Translations under genes and position numbers: made by a program
From: Niastella yeongjuensis
GTDB lineage: Bacteria > Bacteroidota > Bacteroidia > Chitinophagales > Chitinophagaceae
Direction of reading: 5' to 3'
Assembly (NCBI RefSeq): GCF_900110245.1
Contig: NZ_FOCZ01000009.1
Location: 270,644 to 334,643, forward strand
DNA: 64,000 nt
Notes under the pieces: model-generated
Told to the model about the DNA's origin: nothing
Seen by the model: only the letters and a program-made list of their open reading frames with translations
Databases searched by the model: none
Part shown: in pieces, positions 28,085-35,039 of the stretch
Position numbering within the stretch: position 1 is the first letter of the stretch
How the letters are laid out: each line of letters starts with the position of its first letter

Positions 28085-28241
28085 CTTTCTTTCGATCTGT
28101 GAATAATATAAATCAATTCTCCAATTATGTAACTATTATTTGATTTAAAAGATTCAGTTTTGTACTCTGATTCATGTAATTATTCCATTCAAACAGGGAA
28201 TCAATGAAAAAGTTCAGGGATGTTTCAATCCGGCAGATTTT

Positions 28242-28574
28242 ATGTCAAACAATACCAACAATATCACTATTAACACCGAGCAGTTTTATCCTGCAAACTT
28301 TCCCAATGCGATGAGAGAATTGGCTGCTTTACGATCAGGGATATCAGATACCTCTAATTATTTCAAAGTTGAGATCATTATATCTTATTTAAAAAACCAC
28401 ACCCTGCCCATACCCTGGATTGATGCAAATCCTGTACTTACCCGACTGGTTACATCAGGTTTTTTCAAAACATCGCATTTGGAATCATTATTTGAATCCG
28501 GCCGCAACAATAACATTTTTCTAAAGGATCTTGAAGAATACATTGGCAGACAACTTCTGACGGGAAGAAGTTGA
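28242..28574 (+). CDS. Small protein of unknown function
   Basis: This is a 110-residue soluble protein with no signal peptide or membrane segment and no family recognised. The centre is mostly helical (AMRELAALRSGI, FKVEIIISYLKNH), followed by a short motif TSGFFKTSHLESLFES. A degenerate copy of the GTGTGAAT element (CTCTGATTCATGTAATT at 28165) lies upstream, but no good -7 box was found at the usual distance. The first 15 residues are Asn/Thr-rich, and the ATG at 28242 is the only in-frame start before the conserved-looking part. The frame reads cleanly to the stop and the gene is likely real, but no function can be assigned. Confidence 0.6.
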   Translation: MSNNTNNITINTEQFYPANFPNAMRELAALRSGISDTSNYFKVEIIISYLKNHTLPIPWIDANPVLTRLVTSGFFKTSHLESLFESGRNNNIFLKDLEEYIGRQLLTGRS

Positions 28575-28639
28575 TTTTTTATCGGCTAAACTTTGATCGA
28601 ATACAACAATGGGTTCGCATGATCAGACAATAATAACCA

Positions 28640-28795
28640 ATGAGAAACTTACTCTATATAATTGGTGTTATTTTCATTATTGGATGGGTGATAGGTATTT
28701 TTGGTTTTAACGCCGGAGGCCTCTTTCACCTGATGCTTGTGTTTGCATTCATTACAGTTGCCTTAAGCATGATTCCGAAAAAAAATATTCATTAA
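28640..28795 (+). CDS. Small membrane protein, lmo0937/DUF5670-like
   Basis: This is a 51-residue protein with two hydrophobic helices: LLYIIGVIFIIGWVIGIFG and LFHLMLVFAFITVALSMI, then a basic end PKKNIH. The pattern, with a central GG-FH-LMLVFA turn, matches the lmo0937-type small membrane proteins that often accompany stress genes. It is a clear paralogue of the gene at 29366-29530, sharing MRN-(L/I)-(L/I)-YI and (I/F)HLMLVFA. A TAAACTTTGA box near 28587 could serve as its promoter. Confidence 0.8.
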   Translation: MRNLLYIIGVIFIIGWVIGIFGFNAGGLFHLMLVFAFITVALSMIPKKNIH

Positions 28796-28825
28796 GCGTT
28801 CTTTTGTTGTCTATCTTACAAACAA

Positions 28826-28892
28826 GTGTGAATCATGTAATTCTTTTCTATAAATGCATAATATAAGCCGTAGCAATAAGCTCACCTTTACA
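28826..28892 (+). promoter_or_regulatory. GTGTGAAT-type promoter of coiled-coil secreted protein
   Basis: GTGTGAATCATGTAATT starts at 28826 and CACCTTTACA at 28883, 57 bp apart. The start codon at 28895 follows the -7-like box by only 12 nt, so the transcript would be leaderless or nearly so. Confidence 0.6.
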
Positions 28893-28894
28893 AC

Positions 28895-29353
28895 ATGAAA
28901 AAACTATTATTTTTAACCTCGAGTGGATTGTTGTTCTTTTGCATGGCAGTGTCCGGCCAGGTGAATACAGATTCTCTTTCGTTGGTGTCGGCGATCAGCA
29001 AGGACCAGTTGCAACTGGGCAAACTGCAAAATCAGCTGGAACAAAAGACGAACAACAAACAAGATGCTTCAGAGAAAGCACAAAATACTGCCAGTAAAAA
29101 TTCAACTGCAGCAGACAAATTAAGTGAGCAACCGAATAATAAGAAATTGGCCAAAAAAGCAAAGAAAGAAGCCCGTGCAGCCAAGAAAGATTCGAAGAGT
29201 GCAAGAATTGAATCGGGAAACCTGGACCAATTGAATAAGGATATCCATGAACTGGAGAAACGAATATCTAACAATCAAGTCAAATTAGATAAGTATATAA
29301 AAAACGGAACCACTAAACGAACAGCCTCCGATTCACTGCGTACGCAGCTGTAA
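28895..29353 (+). CDS. Secreted coiled-coil protein (paralogue of 33784-34236)
   Basis: This is a 152-residue protein with a signal peptide (KKLLFLTSSGLLFFCMAVSG, cleavage near GQ). The mature part is highly charged and helical: QLQLGKLQNQLEQKTNNKQ, a Lys/Ala-rich stretch (AKKAKKEARAAKKDSK), then a second coil HELEKRISNNQVKLDKYI. The paralogue at 33784 aligns along its whole length, including the order of coils. No family was recognised. Periplasmic or envelope location is inferred. The gene has the repeated GTGTGAAT promoter and probably belongs to the same stimulon as its paralogue. Confidence 0.8.
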   Translation: MKKLLFLTSSGLLFFCMAVSGQVNTDSLSLVSAISKDQLQLGKLQNQLEQKTNNKQDASEKAQNTASKNSTAADKLSEQPNNKKLAKKAKKEARAAKKDSKSARIESGNLDQLNKDIHELEKRISNNQVKLDKYIKNGTTKRTASDSLRTQL

Positions 29354-29365
29354 CGCATGTTATAC

Positions 29366-29530
29366 TCAATTTTTCACTTCTACAGAGACTTCCTGCATAA
29401 TGTTTAGAAGAACGGCAATAACTGCAAACACAAGCATCAGGTGAATGGCGCCCCTCATGTGATATCCGATAAGACCAACGAGCCAAACGATGACAAAAAT
29501 AACGGCAACGATATAGATTATATTACGCAT
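29366..29530 (-). CDS. Small membrane protein, lmo0937/DUF5670-like (second copy)
   Basis: This is a 54-residue two-helix membrane protein (IIYIVAVIFVIVWLVGLIGY and IHLMLVFAVIAVLLNI) with a short acidic tail, QEVSVEVKN. It is paralogous to the 51-residue protein at 28640 on the opposite strand. It is the last gene of a probable minus-strand cluster with the 62-residue protein and the SPW protein, but a hairpin at 29552-29589 separates it from them. The function of the family is unknown; members are usually linked to envelope stress. Confidence 0.78.
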   Translation of the reverse strand: MRNIIYIVAVIFVIVWLVGLIGYHMRGAIHLMLVFAVIAVLLNIMQEVSVEVKN

Positions 29531-29551
29531 AAATTAAGTTTTAACAGAGCA

Positions 29552-29589
29552 GGAAAAATTCACCATTAAAAAATCATGGTGATTTTTCC
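29552..29589. terminator. Long hairpin between small-protein genes
   Basis: The arms 29552-29566 and 29576-29589 (core AAAAATTCACCAT) pair with a single bulged base, and both flanks are A/T-rich. It lies just after the stop of the 62-residue protein on the minus strand and probably terminates or attenuates that transcript. Confidence 0.6.
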
Positions 29590-29609
29590 TACTTTGATTT
29601 TTAATGGTT

Positions 29610-29798
29610 TTAGTTGTTTCTGTTCTTTAACATTTTTAACCCAGAGGAGATCAGCATGATTGCGGTAGCCACCATCAAGATACCTCTGATCTTACTGTGC
29701 TGCTTTGGCACTGATTGAATCGCACGATTTGGTCCATTACCAAACATACGTCTACCTGCCGTTTCAGCGGTTGATTCTACCAATTCTTTAACTGACAT
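29610..29798 (-). CDS. Small single-span membrane protein of unknown function
   Basis: This is a 62-residue protein with a soluble N-terminal half (VKELVESTAETAGRRMFG) followed by one membrane helix, IRGILMVATAIMLISSGLKML, and a basic end KNRNN. No family was recognised. It starts 38 bp after the SPW protein stop on the same strand and ends 20 bp before a hairpin, so it is probably co-transcribed with SPW. The clean frame and operon position support a real gene. Confidence 0.68.
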   Translation of the reverse strand: MSVKELVESTAETAGRRMFGNGPNRAIQSVPKQHSKIRGILMVATAIMLISSGLKMLKNRNN

Positions 29799-29836
29799 AA
29801 AATTAGATTTTAATTCTTCAATAATGATTCATCGGG

Positions 29837-30241
29837 TTAAAGTCCGGTTGCTGTACTCTTGTGTATATTTCCATCAAAAGGTGCATGTCTTTCGACCGGG
29901 TCACGCCTTGTCATCATCACTACCCCCAATACCAGGATAATACCTAATACCAGGTGTGGTTGCCAAACATGATTTACAAAGCCAAACAGCCAGGGCGAGG
30001 CAGCCAGTAAAATACCACCCACCATATCAAGGGCCAGATGTGTGCGCATTGAAATCAGGCGGAATAAACCCAGTTCATAATTTGTCATTAAACTGTACAC
30101 AAGGATTGCTATACCTAAATATACGGGCACCCATGTTTCTGCGCCATTTCGTGCAAAATTAAATAACCATGGTGCTGCGATGAGTAAGATACCCATTATA
30201 TAATCGATACATCCATGGACTTTCGTACTTATTGGTTTCAT
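29837..30241 (-). CDS. SPW-repeat membrane protein
   Basis: This 134-residue four-helix membrane protein carries two SPW-type repeats: IAAPWLFNF near residue 25 and AASPWLFGF near residue 84. Each sits in a pair of hydrophobic helices (IDYIMGILLIAAPWL with YLGIAILVYSLM; LDMVGGILLAASPWL with LVLGIILVLGVVMM). SPW proteins are small membrane proteins of unknown function. The tail ERHAPFDGNIHKSTATGL is polar. It heads the minus-strand cluster with the two small membrane proteins and sits among stress genes. No GTGTGAAT element was found upstream. Confidence 0.87.
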   Translation of the reverse strand: MKPISTKVHGCIDYIMGILLIAAPWLFNFARNGAETWVPVYLGIAILVYSLMTNYELGLFRLISMRTHLALDMVGGILLAASPWLFGFVNHVWQPHLVLGIILVLGVVMMTRRDPVERHAPFDGNIHKSTATGL

Positions 30242-30374
30242 AATATCAACATTTAATTATTATATAAGCATCACAAGTTATGCCAGCCCAATATACTCAG
30301 ACATGACTAAAACAGATCCTGCTCCAAGGCGCCAGGTGGTAGAATACGGCTTAAAGTGAATTTATATATTACAT

Positions 30375-30407
30375 AAAAAAGGAGAGATCACATACACTGA
30401 TCTCCCC
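30375..30407 (-). terminator. Rho-independent terminator of the DUF892 gene
   Basis: The arms 30381-30390 and 30398-30407 (GGAGAGATCA with one mismatch) have a 7-nt loop. On the minus strand they are followed by six Ts. It lies 36 bp after the DUF892 stop. Confidence 0.85.
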
Positions 30408-30442
30408 TTTTACTGCACTTACGCACTGCAGTGAATTAAATG

Positions 30443-31048
30443 CTATTCTTCTTCCCTTTCTTCACCTTCCTGTTCTGCCTGCCAGTTTATTTTATTTTCA
30501 GCAATTTCAGAAAGCCCCGCATCCGTTTCTTTTTCTTCTTCTAGAGTCTGATTCAACAGTTTAACAACCTCGTCTTCCCCTAATACGGTGGCGATCTGTA
30601 CCAAACCACCATACGTAGCAATTTCGTAATGTTCTACTTTCTGAGCCGCCATAATAATACCTACATCCCTCGTCATTGTTCCATCTTCAGTTTCTTCTAT
30701 AATACTTTCCCCTTTTTTGATAAGGCCTTCCATAGCATCACATTTTTTTGCCTGAACTTTACGTTCCATTAATTGAAATACTTCCTCTAGTCTCCCTACC
30801 TGTTCCTTAGTTTGGGCAATATGTTCCTCTATTGCGGCCTTCAATTCAGGCGTTGTAGCGGCTTTTTGCATTTTAGGTAATGCTTTTGTCAATTGTTTTT
30901 CGGCCCAATAAATATCTTTCAGCGATTCGTAAAAGAACGTTTGTAATATTGAATTACTCTTCCCTACGCCTCTGGAAACTGATGTTCGATTTTTTGATTT
31001 ACCTGCGGTCCGGGACTTTGAATCGCTGGTTGATTTAGTATACGCCAT
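30443..31048 (-). CDS. YciE/DUF892 ferritin-like stress protein
   Basis: This is a 201-residue protein. A basic, Ser-rich N-terminal extension (STSDSKSRTAGKSKNRTS) precedes the DUF892 four-helix domain: LQTFFYESLKDIYWAEKQL, then a second helix with IEEHIAQTKEQVGRLEEVF and the later VEHYEIATYGGLVQIA. The E-x-x-H and Glu positions resemble the metal site of YciE-like ferritin relatives. Members are induced by osmotic or oxidative stress. The acidic C-terminus (EREEE) is common in the family. It is monocistronic with its own terminator. A GGGCTTTGCA box near 31091 on the minus strand may be its promoter. Confidence 0.92.
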   Translation of the reverse strand: MAYTKSTSDSKSRTAGKSKNRTSVSRGVGKSNSILQTFFYESLKDIYWAEKQLTKALPKMQKAATTPELKAAIEEHIAQTKEQVGRLEEVFQLMERKVQAKKCDAMEGLIKKGESIIEETEDGTMTRDVGIIMAAQKVEHYEIATYGGLVQIATVLGEDEVVKLLNQTLEEEKETDAGLSEIAENKINWQAEQEGEEREEE

Positions 31049-31116
31049 ATGTAAATTATGTTTTTAAATACAGCTTATTGGTTGCAAAGCCCGGACCAGG
31101 CATAAACCTGTTCAAT

Positions 31117-31184
31117 ATGTGAATGATATAACTTATTTCTCCTGTTATATAATAGTCATTGGAATTTAATGGCGCACCTTTGCA
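31117..31184 (+). promoter_or_regulatory. GTGTGAAT-type promoter of small secreted protein
   Basis: ATGTGAATGATATAACT starts at 31117 and CACCTTTGCA at 31175, 58 bp apart. The -7-like box is the G-containing form. The leader to the start at 31223 is about 40 nt. Confidence 0.55.
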
Positions 31185-31222
31185 TTGTGTTGCTTATATA
31201 GCCACACATCAAAATAGAAAAT

Positions 31223-31522
31223 ATGAAAAAGTTTATCGGCATTTCAATCCTGGTTCTGTTAGCAGGATTTTCTCAGGTTAACGCACAAAGCACGACCAGT
31301 AAAGTAGGAACGGATGTTAAAGACGGCGCGGTAAAAGCCGGCAACAAAACGGCAGAAGTTGCATCAAAAGGGAAAGCAGCAGTTACTGATCAGGTTTACA
31401 AGGATAAGGTAGGTCCCAATGGTGAAACTATTTATATTGACAAGCATTCAAAATATTATTGGATTGATAAAAAGGGACATAAGGTACCCATAGAAAAAGA
31501 TAAATTGATAATAAAGAAATAA
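31223..31522 (+). CDS. Small secreted protein of unknown function
   Basis: This is a 99-residue protein with a typical signal peptide (KKFIGISILVLLAGFSQVNAQ). The mature part has an Ala/Lys-rich helix (VKDGAVKAGNKTAEVASKG), then a C-terminal beta-like segment with GPNGETIYIDKHSKYYWID followed by KKGHKVPI. The latter resembles short Tyr/Lys-rich repeats found in many Bacteroidota secreted proteins. No family name is assigned. It has the GTGTGAAT promoter and sits among stress genes, so an envelope-stress role is inferred. Confidence 0.75.
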   Translation: MKKFIGISILVLLAGFSQVNAQSTTSKVGTDVKDGAVKAGNKTAEVASKGKAAVTDQVYKDKVGPNGETIYIDKHSKYYWIDKKGHKVPIEKDKLIIKK

Positions 31523-31530
31523 AACTAAAA

Positions 31531-31561
31531 GCTGCCGCCCCAGAACGAATGGGGCGGCGGC
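31531..31561. terminator. Bidirectional-looking GC-rich terminator
   Basis: The stem 31531-31542 with 31550-31561 (core GCCGCCCCA) has a 7-nt loop and lies between convergent genes. The T-rich flank is on the minus-strand side, so it mainly terminates the AI-2E/YihY operon. Confidence 0.85.
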
Positions 31562-31582
31562 CGTTTGGAGAAGAGTTAATTT

Positions 31583-32497
31583 TTAGCCGGGCAGGACCTC
31601 TTTCGTTTCCAAATAAACTGCGTAAGACCTGGGAATAATCTTTCCCCCATATAGATACGCGTATTCTTTTGTAAAAGTTGCGCCGAAGTATATAATGACG
31701 CTCGAATAGTAAATCCAAAGCAGCAAAACAACCAGACTTCCGGCAGCTCCATAGGTGGAAGCTGTATGGATATGACTAAGAAAATAACCTATAACTCCCT
31801 TACCAACCATAAAGAAGAAGGAAGTAAAGACTGCTCCTTTTATAGCATCATTCCATTTTACTTTTCCATCGGGCACATATTTGAACATGAATGTAAATAA
31901 TACGGCCACAACAGCGATAATAGATATCCGGTTAATTGCAAATGCCATAAAAACGCCGGCGCCTGCAAAAAAGTCGATCAGGTAACTACCCAAAATATCA
32001 ATCAGCAAGTTGATTACTAGTGACAAAACGAGTATGAAGCCAATGACGCTGAATATACCTAAAGATATCACCCTTTTTATAAGGTATTTTTTCCTGTTAA
32101 GTTTTGGCATTGGTTTCAACTTCCAAATGTGATTGATAGCGTCCTGCACTTCTGTAAAAACGGCTGTAATACCAAGCACTATTACAATGATTGCCGCAAC
32201 CTTTGCCACAAAAGAACCATGCTCCAAAACAACATGCTGAATCATTTGCCGGATCTGCATTGCTGCAACATCTCCAACCTGTGATCCTATTTCCGAAAAT
32301 ATTCTTCCTTCCATTGCCTGTCTTCCAAAAAAAAATCCGAATAAGGAAATAGTAACAAATAGTAAAGGCGCCAGCGCGAAGATTGTATAGTAAGAAAGTG
32401 AGGCGCTATAGCGAAGGTAATTTTCGGCAATAAAAGTCCTAAGAGTAGTTCTGAAGGTAACCCATAGCCGGGCAAAAAAGGTTGGGATCCATTTCAT
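31583..32497 (-). CDS. YihY/BrkB-family inner membrane protein
   Basis: This is a 304-residue polytopic membrane protein with six main hydrophobic segments. The N-terminal amphipathic part (FIAENYLRYSASLSYYTIFALAP) is the family signature, followed by a loop with QIRQMIQHVV and the later SLVVLLLWIYYSSVIIYFGATF. These proteins were once called RNase BN, but no nuclease activity is supported for the membrane family, and their role is unknown (often envelope or osmotic). The start overlaps the stop of the AI-2E-family gene by 4 bp (ATGA), so the two are translationally coupled. Confidence 0.92.
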   Translation of the reverse strand: MKWIPTFFARLWVTFRTTLRTFIAENYLRYSASLSYYTIFALAPLLFVTISLFGFFFGRQAMEGRIFSEIGSQVGDVAAMQIRQMIQHVVLEHGSFVAKVAAIIVIVLGITAVFTEVQDAINHIWKLKPMPKLNRKKYLIKRVISLGIFSVIGFILVLSLVINLLIDILGSYLIDFFAGAGVFMAFAINRISIIAVVAVLFTFMFKYVPDGKVKWNDAIKGAVFTSFFFMVGKGVIGYFLSHIHTASTYGAAGSLVVLLLWIYYSSVIIYFGATFTKEYAYLYGGKIIPRSYAVYLETKEVLPG

Positions 32498-33594
32498 GAG
32501 CTTATTTTTTTCGTCGCCGCATACCCCGGGAAACGCATAGGCTTTTTAGCAGCGCTATCATCTCCTAACAGCACCCCCCATTTTTTAAACTGTTCCGTAC
32601 GGTCGAATATGATTTTCAAAACTGCCAGGATAGGCAGAGCCAGAAACATACCTGATACCCCAGTCATGGACCCGGCAATAAAAATGCCTATGATGGAAAT
32701 GAGCGGATTGAGCTTAACCTGTGAACCTACAATACGTGGCATTAAAATATTATTGTCAAGGAACTGTACCACTGTAATAGCTCCCAGTACAAACAGGATA
32801 TCAACAACCCTCTCCGACGAAGCAAGGGTAATCAGTGCACCTAAAATATTACCTAACAATGCACCGAGATATGGAATGAGATTCAAGAAAGCAAATATAA
32901 TTCCTATTAGCAGTGCATGTTTTATTCCGAAAATAGCCAGCATTACCCATAACAGAACAGTAATATAACCGAGCTGGATTAATAAGCCTAGGAGGTATTT
33001 TTTTCCCATCTTTTCAATTTGCTGCATAACCTGTTCTATATTTCTATGATCTTTTGGTTCAAAACACATTAATATGAACTTCATAAAAATACTTCTATAC
33101 ATTATTAACAAATAGGTATAAATGGGCAATAATCCAAAGAATAACAAAGTACCTGTAGCCGAACCAGCCGCGCCGCTTAAAATGCCGGCTGCATAACTGA
33201 GAAATTTATTGCTTTGGTCCTTAATAAACTTTAATTGCTCTGTAGGTGAAAAATTGAACACCTGGCTAACCCATAAACTCAACGCATTAAGATGTGTAGT
33301 TAAATTTTTTTCTATTTGAGGATAATCGTGCAGGAGAAAGCTTGTCTGATTGTAAAACAGCCATACAACGAGTGCCACCACAATAATTATTAATAATATC
33401 GGAAAAAAAACAGCTAATGCGTCAGGAAACTTTCGCCTTCTGAAGAGGCGGTATACCGGCAACAGCATAATGCTTATAAAAAAGGACATGAGTAGGGGCA
33501 TGATAACAATCTTTCCAATTACAAGTATTGCCCCAATTAAAAAAAGTCCCAGCAACTCAATGGAACGTTTTATGGTAACAGGCATCTCTTTCAT
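32494..33594 (-). CDS. AI-2E/PerM-family membrane transporter
   Basis: This is a 366-residue membrane protein with about 8 hydrophobic helices. Family hallmarks include the large periplasmic or amphipathic region after helix 3 (HDYPQIEKNLTTHLNALS), then LLGLLIQLGYITVLLW and ALLIGIIFAFLNLIPYLGALLG. Toward the end come VQFLDNNILMPRIVG and GVSGMFLALPILAVLKIIFD. The family includes autoinducer-2 exporters and Na+/H+ antiporters, and the substrate cannot be deduced. It is the first gene of the two-gene operon with YihY; the promoter probably lies in 33595-33700. Confidence 0.93.
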   Translation of the reverse strand: MKEMPVTIKRSIELLGLFLIGAILVIGKIVIMPLLMSFFISIMLLPVYRLFRRRKFPDALAVFFPILLIIIVVALVVWLFYNQTSFLLHDYPQIEKNLTTHLNALSLWVSQVFNFSPTEQLKFIKDQSNKFLSYAAGILSGAAGSATGTLLFFGLLPIYTYLLIMYRSIFMKFILMCFEPKDHRNIEQVMQQIEKMGKKYLLGLLIQLGYITVLLWVMLAIFGIKHALLIGIIFAFLNLIPYLGALLGNILGALITLASSERVVDILFVLGAITVVQFLDNNILMPRIVGSQVKLNPLISIIGIFIAGSMTGVSGMFLALPILAVLKIIFDRTEQFKKWGVLLGDDSAAKKPMRFPGYAATKKISS

Positions 33595-33714
33595 ATGGCA
33601 TATTCAATATTGATCAATGAAGAGTGAGTATACTTACAATAACTGCATTACGTGGGCAATTGTTGTAAATAAAATATTTAGACGCTCCATTACAACTTCG
33701 CCTCACTTATAAAG

Positions 33715-33782
33715 TGTAAATCATATAATAAATTTCAAAAATAATATAACAATTCAGCACAGAAAGAATCGCACCTTTACAT
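33715..33782 (+). promoter_or_regulatory. GTGTGAAT-type promoter of second coiled-coil secreted protein
   Basis: GTGTAAATCATATAATA starts at 33715 and CACCTTTACA at 33773, 58 bp apart. The start codon at 33784 is 11 nt after the box. The sequence between also resembles the copy at 34764 (shared ATATAACAATTCA). Confidence 0.6.
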
Positions 33783-33783
33783 T

Positions 33784-34236
33784 ATGCAAAAACTGTTCTT
33801 ATTTATCTCTTGTGGCTTGTTGCTTTTTTGCATACCAATATCAGGTCAGCAGCTAAAGAAAGATTCTCTTTCGTTAGTATCGGAAATATATAGGAATCAA
33901 TTAAAACTAGGCAAATTACTAAGTCAGCTTGAACAAAAGAGCAATAAAAAGCAAGATGCTTCAAAGAAGGCACAATATTCCGCAAATAAAGACTCAACTG
34001 CAACAGATGAACTAAGTGATGATCCCGATAATAAGAAACTGGCCAGAAAGGCAAAAAATACAGCCCATGATGCCTGGAAAGATTCCATGAATGCAATAAC
34101 ACAATCAGAAACCCTGGACAAATTACATAGCGATATCCAGTCTCTAAAGCATAGAATTGAAAATAACCAGGCCAAATTAAATAAAATAAAGCACGAAAGG
34201 CCTAACAGCACAACCATCGATAGAATACAGAACTAA
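33784..34236 (+). CDS. Secreted coiled-coil protein (paralogue of 28895-29353)
   Basis: This is a 150-residue protein with a signal peptide (KLFLFISCGLLLFCIPISG). The mature part aligns with the protein at 28895: SLSLVSEIYRNQLKLGKLLS, the central KKLARKAKN with alternating Ala/Lys, and the final coil LKHRIENNQAKLNKIK. The central basic stretch is less Lys-rich here than in the paralogue. The function is unknown; envelope location is inferred from the signal peptide. It keeps the same promoter and near-leaderless arrangement, so the whole transcription unit was duplicated. A third, dead copy appears to start at 34832. Confidence 0.8.
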   Translation: MQKLFLFISCGLLLFCIPISGQQLKKDSLSLVSEIYRNQLKLGKLLSQLEQKSNKKQDASKKAQYSANKDSTATDELSDDPDNKKLARKAKNTAHDAWKDSMNAITQSETLDKLHSDIQSLKHRIENNQAKLNKIKHERPNSTTIDRIQN

Positions 34237-34241
34237 TATAA

Positions 34242-34261
34242 AAAGCCCCTTACGGGGCTTT
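34242..34261. terminator. Terminator shared by convergent genes
   Basis: The arms 34242-34249 and 34254-34261 (AAAGCCCC/GGGGCTTT) have a 4-nt loop. The T-run lies on the minus-strand side, so it ends the RRM gene. The RRM gene at 41928 has an almost identical terminator. Confidence 0.88.
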
Positions 34262-34287
34262 GATCTGCAGTAAAAATCAAAATAATT

Positions 34288-34587
34288 TTAGTATCTGTTT
34301 TCATTATAACTTTTTCCACTATTAAAGTCACGAGAAGGTCTGTCTCCTTTAGGCTTTGCAACAGTTACGCCGATTGTCCTGTTTTCTACTGTAGTGCCAT
34401 TCAATTCAGCGATTGCTTTTGTTGAAGCGGCTTCATCAGCCATTTCAACAAATCCGAAACCTCTTGATCTGCCAGTAGCTTTGTCTGTAATAACTTTTGC
34501 CGAAGTAACTTCTCCATACGGCGCAAAAATATTTCTCAAGTCATCATCGTGCACGTCGAAGCTTAAGTTTGCTATATAAATGTTCAT
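34288..34587 (-). CDS. RRM-domain RNA-binding protein
   Basis: This is a 99-residue protein consisting of one RNA recognition motif and a short disordered tail. RNP2 is IYIANL (residues 3-8) and RNP1 is RGFGFVEM (about 43-50), both intact with aromatic residues for RNA stacking. The tail SRDFNSGKSYNENRY is nearly the same as that of the protein at 41928. Single-RRM proteins of Bacteroidota bind single-stranded RNA and affect many transcripts. The 5' leader (34612-34735) and the terminator are conserved with the copy at 41928, which suggests a common, possibly autoregulatory, post-transcriptional control. Confidence 0.95.
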   Translation of the reverse strand: MNIYIANLSFDVHDDDLRNIFAPYGEVTSAKVITDKATGRSRGFGFVEMADEAASTKAIAELNGTTVENRTIGVTVAKPKGDRPSRDFNSGKSYNENRY

Positions 34588-34611
34588 TTGTAAAAGTTAA
34601 CTGGTGAATAA

Positions 34612-34735
34612 ATTTCGAGGAAGGCAAGAAGTAAGAAACTAACTATAATGCAGGTAAATAAGCAATGTAATTAATGAATACTTATGCGAGGCTCAAATTA
34701 ACCTACTGAAGGTAGTACTCTTTATTGTATATTCC
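34612..34735 (-). promoter_or_regulatory. Conserved promoter/5' leader of RRM gene
   Basis: Read on the minus strand, this segment matches 41790-41905 upstream of the other RRM gene. Shared blocks include TTTGAGCCTCGCAT, AGTATTCATTAATTACATTG and TAGTTAGTTTCTTACTTCTT. The identity extends far beyond a promoter. Confidence 0.75.
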
Positions 34736-34763
34736 TAATCATGTACACTTAATGCCTTACAAA

Positions 34764-34830
34764 GTGTGAATTTTATAATTCATTTCTAAAATCATATAAC
34801 AATTCAATACAAAAGAATCTCACCTTTATA
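34764..34830 (+). promoter_or_regulatory. GTGTGAAT-type promoter in front of a gene relic or sRNA
   Basis: GTGTGAATTTTATAATT starts at 34764 and CACCTTTATA at 34821, 57 bp apart. It is well preserved although no intact gene follows before the hairpin at 34892. Confidence 0.55.
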
Positions 34831-34831
34831 C

Positions 34832-34852
34832 TTGCAAAAATTATTTGTCTAA
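34832..34852 (+). pseudogene. Relic of a third coiled-coil secreted-protein gene
   Basis: A TTG at 34832 occupies the exact position of the start codons in the paralogues at 28895 and 33784, and reads MQKLFV before a stop at 34850. The first five codons match the MQKLF start of the 33784 protein. The remainder of the gene is gone. The promoter and a downstream hairpin survive, so the unit may still give a transcript of about 100 nt. Confidence 0.45.
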
Positions 34853-34891
34853 AACGGGATAAATAACCTTACCTACCGATACCAGACCCTG

Positions 34892-34931
34892 TAATTGATA
34901 AGGGAAATTAATATTTCCCTTATCAATTTTT
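34892..34931 (+). terminator. Perfect 15-bp hairpin closing the relic/sRNA unit
   Basis: The arms 34892-34906 and 34913-34927 (core TTGATAAGGGAAA) are perfectly complementary with a 6-nt loop. A T-run follows on the plus strand. The next promoter starts only 6 bp later. Confidence 0.75.
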
Positions 34932-34936
34932 ATATA

Positions 34937-35005
34937 AGTGTGAATGTTGTAATTTATTTATTTTATGATGTAACAATACCTATTAAAAACAAGTTCACTT
35001 TTGTA
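34937..35005 (+). promoter_or_regulatory. GTGTGAAT-type promoter of CsbD-like gene
   Basis: GTGTGAATGTTGTAATT starts at 34937 and CACTTTTGTA at 34996, 59 bp apart. The leader to the start codon at 35040 is about 35 nt. Confidence 0.58.
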
Positions 35006-35039
35006 CAATAGTTTATTATTAAAAATTAAAGTAAATATT

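Noticed and set aside
28165..28226. CTCTGATTCATGTAATT as a GTGTGAAT promoter of the gene at 28242
   Set aside because: The first half matches in 14 of 17 positions, but no YAnnTTTR box lies at 57-59 bp, so it was not counted.
30357..30425. AAAGTGAATTTATATATT as another copy of the GTGTGAAT promoter
   Set aside because: It overlaps the terminator of the DUF892 gene, the downstream box is poor and no gene follows on that strand.
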